Shown: positions 1-6,770, numbered from the stretch's first letter. The stretch: 28,035 bases of DNA from JANNXY01 sp964472605 (GCA_964472605.1 CAYYLG010000007.1:1-28035), one strand, 5' to 3'. The notes: generated by a model not told the origin, from the sequence alone. Numbers and translations: made by a program.

Positions 1-286
1 CATCAAAAAGTAGATGCTCATTTCCTGTCACATTCTTGATCAAAATATCTGACCAGATCCACACAGTTAGAAATGATGGTTGTAACTCACCCTGAAGTGC
101 GATCTCCTTTGCTGTTGTAGCACTAAGTGACGTACCAGATGTAAATGCACGAAAAGCATTTCCTGGTTCTACATGAAGCACAGAAAGTTCGCTAAGCGAT
201 TTAAGCTTTTTTATAAGTAATTCGATCTGTGTTCCCTTACCCGCCCCTGATCTTCCAATAAAAATAAAAGTATGTGGTTTTTGCAT
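1..286 (-). CDS. adk: Adenylate kinase-family nucleoside monophosphate kinase (C-terminus cut by window edge)
   Basis: The first 95 codons of a P-loop kinase are visible and the rest lies beyond the left edge. Residues 11-19 read GRSGAGKGT, the Walker A form GxxGxGKGT typical of adenylate kinases, and the following residues (VEPGNAFRAF, about 41-50) occupy the place of the NMP-binding segment. The family transfers phosphate between ATP and AMP in the cytoplasm. It directly follows secY on the same strand, as adk does in the spc operon of many bacteria. The ATG is the first in frame after the 119-nt gap from secY. The first loop is GRSG rather than the more usual GPPG, so a related NMP kinase cannot be excluded from this fragment. 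Confidence 0.85.
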   Translation of the reverse strand, partial: MQKPHTFIFIGRSGAGKGTQIELLIKKLKSLSELSVLHVEPGNAFRAFTSGTSLSATTAKEIALQGELQPSFLTVWIWSDILIKNVTGNEHLLFD

Positions 287-302
287 ATTTACATTATATC
301 AG

Positions 303-410
303 ACTAGTAAAATAATTATTTATCAGAAACTTGGGAGGAGCGACGGCGACGGACAGAGAAAAAGTTCAGCAGAACTTTTTCGTGTTCTGAGAGATAATTA
401 TTTTACTAGT
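303..410. repeat. Nested inverted-repeat element between secY and adk
   Basis: A 17-bp perfect inverted repeat (303-319 against 394-410, ending in ACTAGT) encloses a second pair, TCAGAA (323-328) and TTCTGA (385-390). It also encloses a perfect inner hairpin with arms 358-367 and 372-381 and loop 368-371. Between the outer left arm and the inner hairpin is a GC-rich tract containing GCGACGGCG (340-348). The right outer arm covers the secY stop codon (406-408). Read on the minus strand the order is arm, inner hairpin, CGCCGTCGC, arm, the same order as the element at 19358-19455. It could be a small mobile or REP-like element, or an mRNA structure between secY and adk. The inner stem is U-rich but lacks a clean following U-tract. 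Confidence 0.7.
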
Positions 411-1677
411 ACTCCCTAATAGAAAGCTGAGCGTCGAGTTTTTTCACCAAATCTGTAACCACATTCACCACGATAAGTAGAGCTGTTCCGCCGATAGCTA
501 GAGACTGAATACCTGTAAGTGACTGAACGATAAGTGGAAGTACAGCGATGAAACCAAGGAATGTTGCGCCCACAAGAGTAATACGAGTCACTATTGAACC
601 AATGTATTTTGTTGTTGATTCACCAGGACGAACACCTGGGATGAATGCACCATTTTTCTGCAAGTTATCCGCAATTGAATGTGGATCAAATGTTACAGCT
701 GTATAAAAATATGTAAATAGAACCACGAGGAAGAAGTAAGCAATTCCATAAGCTAAGTGATTTGAAAGGAATGCGAGACCGTATGAAGCAATTGTCTTTA
801 CCCAAACAAGTGACAATGTATTCATGAAAGTAAATATCATTTGTGGGAAAAGAAGAAGAGACAAAGCAAAGATTATTGGAATAACTCCAGCCTGGTTTAG
901 ACGAAGTGGGATATATGTTGAAACTCCACCATACACCTTATTTCCTCTTATTCGTTTAGCATAAGTTACAGGAATAGGTCTCTCAGCCTCTGTGATAAAT
1001 ACCACCGCAGCAATTATGACAAGTGATGCGAGTGTAAATGCTAGATAAAGTGGGATCTGTGATATATCAAATGTTGATATAAGTTGACCAATAACTATAG
1101 GTAGACGAGCAACGATACCGGCAAAGATAAGTAAAGACATACCGTTACCTACCCCGAACTCAGTAATAAGCTCACCTAACCACATTAGGATAAGTGATCC
1201 TGTTGCAATAGTTACAACATTTACAAGCATTTCAAAGTTACCCAAAGGAAGTATCGCTCCTTGCTTTGAAAGAAGCAGAAGATACCCAAAAGACTGAAGT
1301 AATGCTAATGGCACAGTAAGAAGTCTTGAATATTGTATAAACTTTCTTCTACCTGCATCACCCTCTTCAGAATACATCTCCTTTAACTTTGGGAAAATCA
1401 TTGTTAGAAGTTGCATTATGATTGATGCGGTAATATATGGACCAACTCCAAGCATCACAATTGATATAGTTGAAAGTCCTCCTCCTGAAAAGATATCTAT
1501 AAGTCCTAGGAATTGGTTATTTGCAAACAGATTTGCAAGAGCTTCCTTGTTTACACCTGGAACAGGGATTGTTGCAAGAAGACGGAAAATTACAAGACCT
1601 ATGATAGTGAACAACACCCTTGTTCTGAGAGAGCTGTCGCTAATTAAATGTTTTATTTTTTGGATAAAAATACCCAT
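406..1677 (-). CDS. secY: Protein translocase subunit SecY
   Basis: SecY forms the protein-conducting channel of the inner membrane with SecE and SecG. The 423-residue product has the family's usual length, with about ten hydrophobic segments. Recognisable stretches include RLLATIPVPGVN (near 32-43, end of TM1 and start of the plug region), GDAGRRKFIQYSR (cytoplasmic loop), ITEAERPIPVTYAKR (cytoplasmic loop before TM6) and GVRPGESTTKYI (loop between TM8 and TM9). It lies 14 nt after rplO and before adk, the conserved spc order. No Shine-Dalgarno motif precedes the ATG. The stop codon falls inside the inverted repeat at 394-410. Confidence 0.97.
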   Translation of the reverse strand: MGIFIQKIKHLISDSSLRTRVLFTIIGLVIFRLLATIPVPGVNKEALANLFANNQFLGLIDIFSGGGLSTISIVMLGVGPYITASIIMQLLTMIFPKLKEMYSEEGDAGRRKFIQYSRLLTVPLALLQSFGYLLLLSKQGAILPLGNFEMLVNVVTIATGSLILMWLGELITEFGVGNGMSLLIFAGIVARLPIVIGQLISTFDISQIPLYLAFTLASLVIIAAVVFITEAERPIPVTYAKRIRGNKVYGGVSTYIPLRLNQAGVIPIIFALSLLLFPQMIFTFMNTLSLVWVKTIASYGLAFLSNHLAYGIAYFFLVVLFTYFYTAVTFDPHSIADNLQKNGAFIPGVRPGESTTKYIGSIVTRITLVGATFLGFIAVLPLIVQSLTGIQSLAIGGTALLIVVNVVTDLVKKLDAQLSIREY

Positions 1678-1691
1678 CTTTTTAATCTTTA

Positions 1692-2132
1692 TTATTCTAC
1701 CTTTCCACCCGCTTTCTCAACTTTCTCTTTTGCAGAAGTTGATACGGTGCAACCCTTTATATTGAATGACTTTGACAGATCACCCATACCTAATATTTTA
1801 ACTTTTGGTAGTTTACCACCTTTTTTAGAAATTAAACCCTTTTCAAACAGAAAAGCAGGAGTTACAGTTTCACCCTTCTCTATCATAACCTCGATCTTCT
1901 CAAGATTTACAACTACAGGCTTAGTCTGAATACTTTGGAAAATATTCTTACCACGACCACGAAGCTTTGGGATCTTCTTAATGATATCACGCATCTCTGG
2001 ACGCTTCTTGTTACCAGCACGAGCCTTCTGACCCTTTGTTCCTCTTCCTGAAGTCTTACCTCTCTTTCCTCCACGACCAACTGGCTTTGAAGTTACTCTC
2101 TTTGTTTTTCTTTTTAGATTATGTGTTTGCAT
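1692..2132 (-). CDS. rplO: 50S ribosomal protein uL15
   Basis: uL15 is a late-assembling large-subunit protein with a long basic N-terminal extension that threads through 23S rRNA. The 146-residue product begins with the expected Lys/Arg/Gly-rich stretch (GRGGKRGKTSGRGTKGQKAR, about 19-38) and ends in a globular domain with the ILGMGDLSK segment. It follows rpsE after 21 nt with no uL30 gene in between, although many bacteria have rpmD at that position. The start ATG is preceded by AACCACC, without a Shine-Dalgarno motif. Confidence 0.97.
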   Translation of the reverse strand: MQTHNLKRKTKRVTSKPVGRGGKRGKTSGRGTKGQKARAGNKKRPEMRDIIKKIPKLRGRGKNIFQSIQTKPVVVNLEKIEVMIEKGETVTPAFLFEKGLISKKGGKLPKVKILGMGDLSKSFNIKGCTVSTSAKEKVEKAGGKVE

Positions 2133-2153
2133 GGTGGTTAATTAAGAATGTGA

Positions 2154-2747
2154 TTAAGCAATATCGATTTTAACCTTCTTGCCCTTAAGCATAGAAAGAG
2201 CCTGAATTGTTGCAACTGCAATGTTCATTTTATTCTTACTTGGAGAAAGAATCTTTGCATTGATATTTGTAATACCAGCAAGTTCAAGGATACTTCTTAC
2301 CGCACTTCCCGCTACAAGCCCGCGAGCTGGAGCTGGAGTAAGACGAACTCTTGCACTTGAGTATTTTGTATAAACATCATGAGGGATAGAAGAATCCTTT
2401 GTAAGAGGGATGGTGATCATGTTTTTCTTTGCACTCTTCATGGCCTTGTCGATAGCGATCTGAGTATCGATTCCCTTGCCTGTTCCGATACCAATCTTAC
2501 CCTTCTTGTCACCAAGAGCCATAGCAACTGAGAAAGCCATGCGGCGTCCACCAGATGTCACACGAGTTACACGACGAATCTGAATAATCTTCTGATCATA
2601 TTCAGGACGAACACGCTCACGAGTTTCTCGCTTCGGAGATCTGCGATTCTTTGTGAACTCTCTTCGAGGACCTCTTACAGCTTCTGCTTTTGGAGCCTCT
2701 ACTGCTTCTGCCTCTACTGTTACGTTTTGTTCTTTGTTGTCTGTCAT
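2154..2747 (-). CDS. rpsE: 30S ribosomal protein uS5
   Basis: uS5 sits at the mRNA entry side of the 30S subunit and affects decoding accuracy. The 197-residue product has a charged N-terminal extension of about 45 residues rich in Glu, Ala and Arg. The double-stranded RNA-binding-like S5 N-terminal domain follows (RVTSGGRRMAFSVAMALGDK, about 59-78), then the C-terminal domain with LTPAPARGLVAGSAVR (about 136-151). Gaps are 9 nt to rplR and 21 nt to rplO. The extension makes it longer than E. coli uS5 (167 aa); it resembles a disordered tail. Confidence 0.97.
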   Translation of the reverse strand: MTDNKEQNVTVEAEAVEAPKAEAVRGPRREFTKNRRSPKRETRERVRPEYDQKIIQIRRVTRVTSGGRRMAFSVAMALGDKKGKIGIGTGKGIDTQIAIDKAMKSAKKNMITIPLTKDSSIPHDVYTKYSSARVRLTPAPARGLVAGSAVRSILELAGITNINAKILSPSKNKMNIAVATIQALSMLKGKKVKIDIA

Positions 2748-2756
2748 GATAATAAA

Positions 2757-3101
2757 TTAAAATTCTAATCCTGCCTCACGAGCTGCGTCAGCAAGTGCTT
2801 TAATCTGACCTGTGTAATTGAAACCACCACGATCAAAAGCAATCTTACTTACTCCTTTTTCCTTAGCAAGTTTTGCCACAACTGTACCAACCTCCTTTGC
2901 AGCATCCATACCTGACTTTTTCATCTTTAGTGAAGAAGCGCTTACAAGAGTTGTCTGTGTATCATCGTTTATTATCTGAGCGTAAATGTAACTATTAGAT
3001 TTGAAAATTGAGAGACGAGGTCTTTCTTCTGTACCAATAACACGAGCACGAATACGTGCATGGCGTCTGTTTCTTTTGATTGTTTTCTGTGATGTATTCA
3101 T
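2757..3101 (-). CDS. rplR: 50S ribosomal protein uL18
   Basis: uL18 binds 5S rRNA and joins it to the central protuberance with uL5. The 114-residue product has the typical basic start (RNRRHARIRARVIGTEERPR, about 10-29), then SIFKSNSYIYAQIINDD and the conserved end KIAFDRGGFNYTGQIKALADAAREAGLEF. Length and order (rplF-rplR-rpsE, 9-nt gaps) are standard for the spc operon. Confidence 0.97.
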   Translation of the reverse strand: MNTSQKTIKRNRRHARIRARVIGTEERPRLSIFKSNSYIYAQIINDDTQTTLVSASSLKMKKSGMDAAKEVGTVVAKLAKEKGVSKIAFDRGGFNYTGQIKALADAAREAGLEF

Positions 3102-3110
3102 AAAAGTTTA

Positions 3111-3644
3111 TTATACAGATTTCTTACCCTGCTTTCTCTTAATAACCTCATCCTCGTATCTGATTCCCTTACCCTTATAAGGTTCTGGCTTCTTCTGAGA
3201 ACGAACATACGCAGCCAGCTGACCTACTGCATTCTTGTCAGAACCAGTGATAATTAGGTTGTTCTTCTCCATTGTAACTTTCACACCTTCTGGAATAGCA
3301 ACTTTAACAGGATGAGAGAAACCTAGAGACATAACAATTTCATTTCCTTTAACATCTGCCTTAAAACCGATACCTTCAACAATAAGCTTCTTTGAAAATC
3401 CTTTTGTTACACCCTCGATCATGTTCATGATGTGAGATGCATATGTTCCCCATAGAGACATTGTTTCTAGATCATCAGTTTTTGGAGTAAGCTTTATACC
3501 CTCAGCATCCTTCTCAATCAAAATATTTGGAGAAACTTCAAGTGATAATTCTCCTAGAGGACCCTTAACAGTTACCTTATCAGATGCAATAACAACATCT
3601 GTCTTATCTGCAATCTTTATACTTTTTTTCGCTAGTCGTGACAT
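3111..3644 (-). CDS. rplF: 50S ribosomal protein uL6
   Basis: uL6 lies near the sarcin-ricin loop at the factor-binding site of the large subunit. The 177-residue protein has the usual two related alpha/beta domains; the second carries GIGFKADVKGNEIVMSLGFS (about 91-110) and the C-terminal signature PEPYKGKGIRYEDEVIKRK. It starts 9 nt after rpsH. The ATG was chosen because the following MSRLAKKSI matches the usual N-terminus (MSRIGKKPI type). Confidence 0.97.
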   Translation of the reverse strand: MSRLAKKSIKIADKTDVVIASDKVTVKGPLGELSLEVSPNILIEKDAEGIKLTPKTDDLETMSLWGTYASHIMNMIEGVTKGFSKKLIVEGIGFKADVKGNEIVMSLGFSHPVKVAIPEGVKVTMEKNNLIITGSDKNAVGQLAAYVRSQKKPEPYKGKGIRYEDEVIKRKQGKKSV

Positions 3645-3653
3645 ATGATTGTA

Positions 3654-4037
3654 TTACCAGATTTTAAATAGAAGCTCACCTCCAACATTCTGCTTTCTTG
3701 CTTCAACATGATTAAGAATTCCCTTTGGGGTAGTAAGGAAATAGTAACCGTTCATGCGTGCATGAGTCTTCACACCATCACTACCTCTGTAGATTCTCTT
3801 TGAAAGCTTTGAAATTCTCTGAGCTCCTTCTACAGGCTTTTCTGGATTCAAAGTTATTTCTAGAAATTTAATAATTTTCTTTCCCTTCTTTTCGATATTT
3901 AAAACGAAGCCAACTGACTTAAGTGATTCAGCAATAGCTAGTATAAGTTTTGAATAAGGAACAATAACAGATGTATTACCTACCTTGCTACCTGTCTTGA
4001 TATTGTTGATCAGTTCAGAAATGTAATCTCTTACCAT
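3654..4037 (-). CDS. rpsH: 30S ribosomal protein uS8
   Basis: uS8 is a primary binder of the central domain of 16S rRNA and in E. coli the translational repressor of the spc operon. The 127-residue product begins MVRDYISELINNIKTGSK and ends with the RNA-binding segment MNGYYFLTTPKGILNHVEAR, where the usual GLGIA-type turn reads YYFLTTPKG-x-L. Its ATG overlaps the last 7 nt of rpsZ (ATGGTAA shared), so the two are probably translationally coupled. Confidence 0.95.
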   Translation of the reverse strand: MVRDYISELINNIKTGSKVGNTSVIVPYSKLILAIAESLKSVGFVLNIEKKGKKIIKFLEITLNPEKPVEGAQRISKLSKRIYRGSDGVKTHARMNGYYFLTTPKGILNHVEARKQNVGGELLFKIW

Positions 4038-4216
4038 GAAGATTTTTTAACTCCAGGAATTAGGCCATCATTGGCATATTCTCTAAAGCAGATACGGCAA
4101 AGTTCAAAATCACGCATATATCCGCGCTTTCTTCCACATCGGAAACATCTGCGAACGACCCGAGTTGAGAACTTGGGTGTCTTCGCTGATCTTGCTTTGG
4201 TTGAAGTCTTTGCCAT
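4031..4216 (-). CDS. rpsZ: 30S ribosomal protein uS14, zinc-binding type
   Basis: uS14 sits in the 30S head. The 61-residue form is the short zinc-ribbon type with Cys24, Cys27, Cys40 and Cys43 (CFRCGRK...CRIC) and the C-terminal GLIPGVKKSSW. In the spc operon it normally follows rplE directly; here 437 bp holding an RNA locus intervene. Transcription probably restarts at the TTGACA-17-TAGTAT promoter at 4252-4280, giving a leader of about 29 nt that starts with a small hairpin (4228-4243). The stop overlaps the rpsH start. Confidence 0.96.
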   Translation of the reverse strand: MAKTSTKARSAKTPKFSTRVVRRCFRCGRKRGYMRDFELCRICFREYANDGLIPGVKKSSW

Positions 4217-4227
4217 TTGAATAAAAG

Positions 4228-4243
4228 AAGCTCATAAGAGCTT
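4228..4243 (-). other. Small hairpin at the 5' end of the rpsZ mRNA
   Basis: On the minus strand the sequence reads AAGCTC-TTAT-GAGCTT, a perfect 6-bp stem with a 4-nt loop, followed by CTTTTATT. It begins within a few nucleotides of the predicted transcription start (about 4245) and 12 nt before the rpsZ ATG. It may stabilise the 5' end or act as a weak attenuator; the U-run is too short for a confident terminator. Confidence 0.5.
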
Positions 4244-4251
4244 GTCCGGAT

Positions 4252-4280
4252 ATACTAACAAAGCTGGGGATAACTGTCAA
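4252..4280 (-). promoter_or_regulatory. Promoter for rpsZ-rpsH-...-adk
   Basis: On the minus strand a consensus -35 box TTGACA (4275-4280) is separated by 17 nt from TAGTAT (4252-4257). The same pair of boxes occurs before the RNA locus and before rpsS. It lies just downstream of the RNA terminator, so it would restart the distal half of the spc operon. Confidence 0.7.
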
Positions 4281-4292
4281 ACTTAGATAAAT

Positions 4293-4573
4293 ACAAAAGA
4301 AAAGGCCGCCGGAAAGACACACCTTCTTGCGGGTATCTAATCCGCATATAGCCCGTACCTCTGTGAGTTCACTAGGCATAGTGTTTGAAGTTTCGAGGTC
4401 TTACTCCTCAGGACCGTTATAGTTACGGCCGACTGACTTCATGTCTTTCCGACGGCGTTTTTCGACCACTCTCGCACTTTCCCCATCGGTACTTGTGCAA
4501 TTGCGGCTTAGCCCTGAGCGCGTAGGTCCCCGAATGGGAACCGGCATATTCTCGAGGCAGGATGGAGCTCCGT
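4293..4573 (-). ncRNA. Structured RNA locus containing 23S rRNA helix-69-like hairpin
   Basis: This stretch has no credible protein but has the layout of an independent RNA gene: a promoter at 4579-4606 and, at the 3' end, a strong helix followed by CCTTTTCTTTT. On the minus strand it contains GGCCGTAACTATAACGGTC (4412-4430), identical over 19 nt to helix 69 of E. coli 23S rRNA (nt 1906-1924), flanked by one more matching base 5' and CT 3'. Other hairpins are at 4525-4542 (7 bp, loop ATTC), around 4395-4409 (GAGG/CCTC) and 4328-4346 (TGCGG/CCGCA). A 14-bp helix pairs 4443-4456 with 4305-4318 with one G-U. Further 23S-like tracts are GATGGGG, GGTCGAA and ATGCGGATTA-x-CCCGC. It does not match tmRNA, RNase P RNA, SRP RNA or 6S RNA signatures that I know. 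It could be an rRNA-derived regulator, a decaying rRNA fragment, or an unrecognised RNA family. Confidence 0.6.
4305..4456 (-). other. 14-bp long-range helix closing the 3' half of the RNA and forming its terminator
   Basis: On the minus strand GCCGTCGGAAAGAC (4443-4456) and GTCTTTCCGGCGGC (4305-4318) pair over 14 positions with one G-U. An A-run before the left arm can pair with the U-run after the right arm (4293-4304). The enclosed 124 nt hold the helix-69-like hairpin and four smaller hairpins. A long GC-rich stem followed by a U-run is what an intrinsic terminator looks like, although the loop is unusually large. Confidence 0.65.
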
Positions 4574-4578
4574 ATACG

Positions 4579-4606
4579 ATACTAACTCTTTACCAAATTT
4601 TGTCAA
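4579..4606 (-). promoter_or_regulatory. Promoter of the RNA locus
   Basis: On the minus strand TTGACA (4601-4606) and TAGTAT (4579-4584) are 16 nt apart, predicting a start near 4573. The -35 box abuts the rplE terminator, so termination of the upstream operon and initiation of the RNA are packed end to end. Confidence 0.65.
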
Positions 4607-4638
4607 AACAAAAACCTCCATTTCTGGAGGCTTTTGTT
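4606..4638 (-). terminator. Intrinsic terminator after rplE
   Basis: On the minus strand the perfect stem CCTCCA-GAAA-TGGAGG (4615-4630) is followed by TTTTTGTTTT, and flanking A-rich and T-rich runs extend the stem past one mismatch. It lies 16 nt after the rplE stop and would end the rpsS-rplE transcript. Confidence 0.85.
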
Positions 4639-4653
4639 TTTATAATATTTAAA

Positions 4654-5208
4654 TTATTTAGATTTTACGTCGTCTTTTTTGAAAGGAAAACCTAGGAATT
4701 TTAGAAACTCTTGAGTTTGCTTCTTATCGCTTGAAGTTGTAACAACTGTGATAGCCATTCCGAATACATCACGAAGATCTTCATCAGAAGTTTCTGGGAA
4801 GATTGTATGCTCTTTGATTCCGAGAGTATAGTTACCCATATCGTCTACCGCATCGATTGAGATACCACGAAAGTCCTTTGTACGAGGAAGTGCGATGTTA
4901 AGTAGCTTATCTAGGAAACCATACATTCTTTCTCCTCTTAGAGTAACCTGATACCCTACAGCATCACCCTGACGAAGCTTGAATCCAGCAATAGACTTCT
5001 TAGCTGATCTTGGAGCGGGAGCCTGACCTGTGATTTTCTTTAGTCTATCTGGGATAATTTCTGCTACACGCTTTTTATCCTTTGCAGAACCAGTTCCAAC
5101 AGAAACCACAACTTTCATTAGTCTTGGAGCTTCCATAACATTTGTAAATCCAAAATCCTTCTTTAGATTTTCAAATGATTTCTTTTGTAGTTCTTGTATA
5201 TGCTTCAT
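4654..5208 (-). CDS. rplE: 50S ribosomal protein uL5
   Basis: uL5 binds 5S rRNA and forms the bridge to the 30S head. The 184-residue product matches family length and shows the conserved KVVVSVGTGSAKDKKRV (about 32-48), APAPRSAKKSIAGFKLRQGD (about 59-78), ALPRTKDFRGISIDAVDDMG (about 108-127) and the C-terminal FGMAITVVTTS segment. It follows rplX after 14 nt and is the last gene before a strong terminator, an unusual place for the spc operon to end. Confidence 0.97.
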   Translation of the reverse strand: MKHIQELQKKSFENLKKDFGFTNVMEAPRLMKVVVSVGTGSAKDKKRVAEIIPDRLKKITGQAPAPRSAKKSIAGFKLRQGDAVGYQVTLRGERMYGFLDKLLNIALPRTKDFRGISIDAVDDMGNYTLGIKEHTIFPETSDEDLRDVFGMAITVVTTSSDKKQTQEFLKFLGFPFKKDDVKSK

Positions 5209-5222
5209 GGTCGTTTTGTTAA

Positions 5223-5495
5223 TTACTTAGCTTTCTTTACAGCCTTCTTTTCCTTTGGAGCTTTTTTCTCCTTTAGAGAAACATTAGAGATATGGATCGG
5301 CATAGGTTTCTCGATTATCTGGCCCTTTGCACCTTGCTTGCGAGCACGTTCATGATGTTTGAAAATATTTATACCATCAACAACAACCTTATCTTTGTTG
5401 CGTAGAATCTCAACAATCTTTCCAGACTTACCCTTGTCTTTCCCTGTAAGAATCACTACCTCATCATTCTTTTTTACTTTAAACTTTTTTCTCAT
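5223..5495 (-). CDS. rplX: 50S ribosomal protein uL24
   Basis: uL24 is an assembly-initiating protein that binds domain I of 23S rRNA. The 90-residue product has the KOW motif (VVILTGKDKGKSGKIVEILR, about 12-31), VDGINIFKHH and a lysine-rich tail (KKAPKEKKAVKKAK). It is shorter than E. coli uL24 (104 aa). It sits between rplN and rplE in the standard order. Confidence 0.97.
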   Translation of the reverse strand: MRKKFKVKKNDEVVILTGKDKGKSGKIVEILRNKDKVVVDGINIFKHHERARKQGAKGQIIEKPMPIHISNVSLKEKKAPKEKKAVKKAK

Positions 5496-5515
5496 AAAAT
5501 ATTTAGATATTTATA

Positions 5516-5887
5516 TTACACAATTTCAGGTGCTAAAGATGCAATCTTTTGGAAACCTTTTTCCTGAAGCTCACGTGGAATAGGTCCGAAGATACGTCCT
5601 CCCATAGGATCCTTCTTTTCTTTGATAAGGGTTACAACCGCATTCTCATCGAATCTTACATATGATCCATCCTTTCTTCTTAGTGCTTTCTTCTGTCTTA
5701 CAACTACACCGATAAGCACATCCTTCTTCTTTACAGACTTACGAGGCTCAGCTTTTTGAACAGAGAATACAACAAGCTCACCAATCTCAGCATAACGCTT
5801 CTTTGAAGATCCTAAAACTTTGAAAACACGGCCAATTTTTGCTCCTGTGTTATCTGCTATTTGTACTATTGATTGAGGTTGTATCAT
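5516..5887 (-). CDS. rplN: 50S ribosomal protein uL14
   Basis: uL14 lies at the subunit interface and contacts h14 of 16S rRNA. The 123-residue product has standard length and motifs: MIQPQSIVQIADNTGAKIGR (1-20), AVVTLIKEKKDPMGGRIFGP (about 83-102) and the conserved C-terminus ELQEKGFQKIASLAPEIV. It starts 9 nt after rpsQ; the ATG is preceded by AAACTACC. Confidence 0.98.
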   Translation of the reverse strand: MIQPQSIVQIADNTGAKIGRVFKVLGSSKKRYAEIGELVVFSVQKAEPRKSVKKKDVLIGVVVRQKKALRRKDGSYVRFDENAVVTLIKEKKDPMGGRIFGPIPRELQEKGFQKIASLAPEIV

Positions 5888-5896
5888 GGTAGTTTA

Positions 5897-6124
5897 TTAA
5901 ATTACTTGGAAATGTTTATCCTTTGAAATCGGTTTACATTCTTTGATTGTTACTTCCTCACCAATCTTTTTTGTATTACCAACATCATGAGCCTTATACT
6001 TCTTTGAAATAGCATAAAACTTTTCATATTTTGGATGCTTTACGTAACGTTCAGTCTTAACAACCACAGTATCCTTCATCTTATCTGAAACCACTATTCC
6101 TTTTAATGTTTTTACTTTAGACAT
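5897..6124 (-). CDS. rpsQ: 30S ribosomal protein uS17
   Basis: uS17 is a primary binder of the 5' domain of 16S rRNA. The 75-residue OB-fold protein shows LKGIVVSDKMKDTVVVKTER (about 8-27), the HPKYEKFYAISKKYKAHD segment and GEEVTIKECKPISKDKHFQV. It follows rpmC after 8 nt, in standard S10 order. Confidence 0.97.
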   Translation of the reverse strand: MSKVKTLKGIVVSDKMKDTVVVKTERYVKHPKYEKFYAISKKYKAHDVGNTKKIGEEVTIKECKPISKDKHFQVI

Positions 6125-6132
6125 AAATAAAA

Positions 6133-6327
6133 TTATTTAACAGCTTTCTTATCGTTTAATATTGTGAAAATGCGCGCAATATCGACCTTAAGTCCCTTGC
6201 CCTCTTTCATATTCTTAAGTTTACTACCCTGAATATTGAAACGGAAATTTCTAAGAGCCTCTTTCTTTTCAACAAGAAGTTTTTTTAGGTCGGTCGTATC
6301 TTTTTTTATTAAATCTTTCATTTTCAT
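6133..6327 (-). CDS. rpmC: 50S ribosomal protein uL29
   Basis: uL29 is a small two-helix protein at the peptide exit, part of the docking site for trigger factor and SRP. The 64-residue product shows the helical hairpin around LKKLLVEKKEALRNFRFN (about 14-31) and a C-terminal DIARIFTILNDKK in the place of the usual IARIKTVLRE. Two in-frame ATGs (codons 1 and 3) are possible starts. It sits between rplP and rpsQ. Confidence 0.93.
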   Translation of the reverse strand: MKMKDLIKKDTTDLKKLLVEKKEALRNFRFNIQGSKLKNMKEGKGLKVDIARIFTILNDKKAVK

Positions 6328-6350
6328 TTGAGTTAAGGATATTACAACAT

Positions 6351-6770
6351 TTAATCGCGAGTTACAACCTTTGACTTAACCGGGAGCTTGGTACCAGCCT
6401 TTCTGAGAGCTTCTTTTGCTACAGATTCAGCAATACCATCAAGCTCAAAAATAACTCGACCAGGAAGTACTTGTACTTGGTATCCTTGAAGATCCCCCTT
6501 TCCTTTACCCATCGGTACTTCTGCAGCCTTCCTTGTAATAGGATAATCTGGGAAAATACGGATCCAAACACGAGCAAGTTTTCCAGCTTCACGAACCATT
6601 GCCTTACGAGCAGCTTCGATTTGCTGAGAAGTTACACGAGCAGAAGAAGTTGCCTTAAGACCAAACTGACCAAAAGAAACCTCAACTCCACGAGAAGCAA
6701 CCCCCAATTTCTTTGGGTTTGTTCTCATTGTGTGCCATTTTCGATGCTTTACTTTCTTTGGGAATAACAT
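6351..6770 (-). CDS. rplP: 50S ribosomal protein uL16
   Basis: uL16 helps form the A-tRNA binding site of the large subunit. The 139-residue product begins MLFPKKVKHRKWH and contains SFGQFGLKATSSARVTSQQI (about 32-51), ARVWIRIFPDYPITRKAAEV and the PMGKGKGDLQGYQVQVLPGR segment near residues 86-105, whose arginine is the known hydroxylation site region in E. coli. It lies 29 nt after rpsC in standard order. Confidence 0.97.
   Translation of the reverse strand: MLFPKKVKHRKWHTMRTNPKKLGVASRGVEVSFGQFGLKATSSARVTSQQIEAARKAMVREAGKLARVWIRIFPDYPITRKAAEVPMGKGKGDLQGYQVQVLPGRVIFELDGIAESVAKEALRKAGTKLPVKSKVVTRD

Noticed and set aside
4328..4346. GGATTAGATACCC as a 16S rRNA fragment
   Set aside because: Thirteen bases match the 16S rRNA 785 region, but the flanks do not. 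The surrounding ATGCGG...CCCGC fits a hairpin of this RNA and resembles 23S better.
4410..4431. Group I intron inserted at the I-CeuI-type site of 23S rRNA
   Set aside because: The hairpin overlaps the I-CeuI target, but no P7 core, no homing endonuclease frame and no flanking 23S exons were found.
4293..4573. RNA locus as tmRNA, RNase P RNA, SRP RNA or 6S RNA
   Set aside because: The GGTTCGA T-arm and tag frame of tmRNA, the GAGGAAAGTCC core of RNase P RNA, and the GGAAGCA loop of SRP RNA were not found. Not excluded for very divergent forms.
4110..4695. Open frames across the rplE-rpsZ gap (4110-4379 minus, 4441-4695 plus)
   Set aside because: No domain or protein-like composition, overlap with promoter and terminator elements, and they are better explained by the RNA locus.
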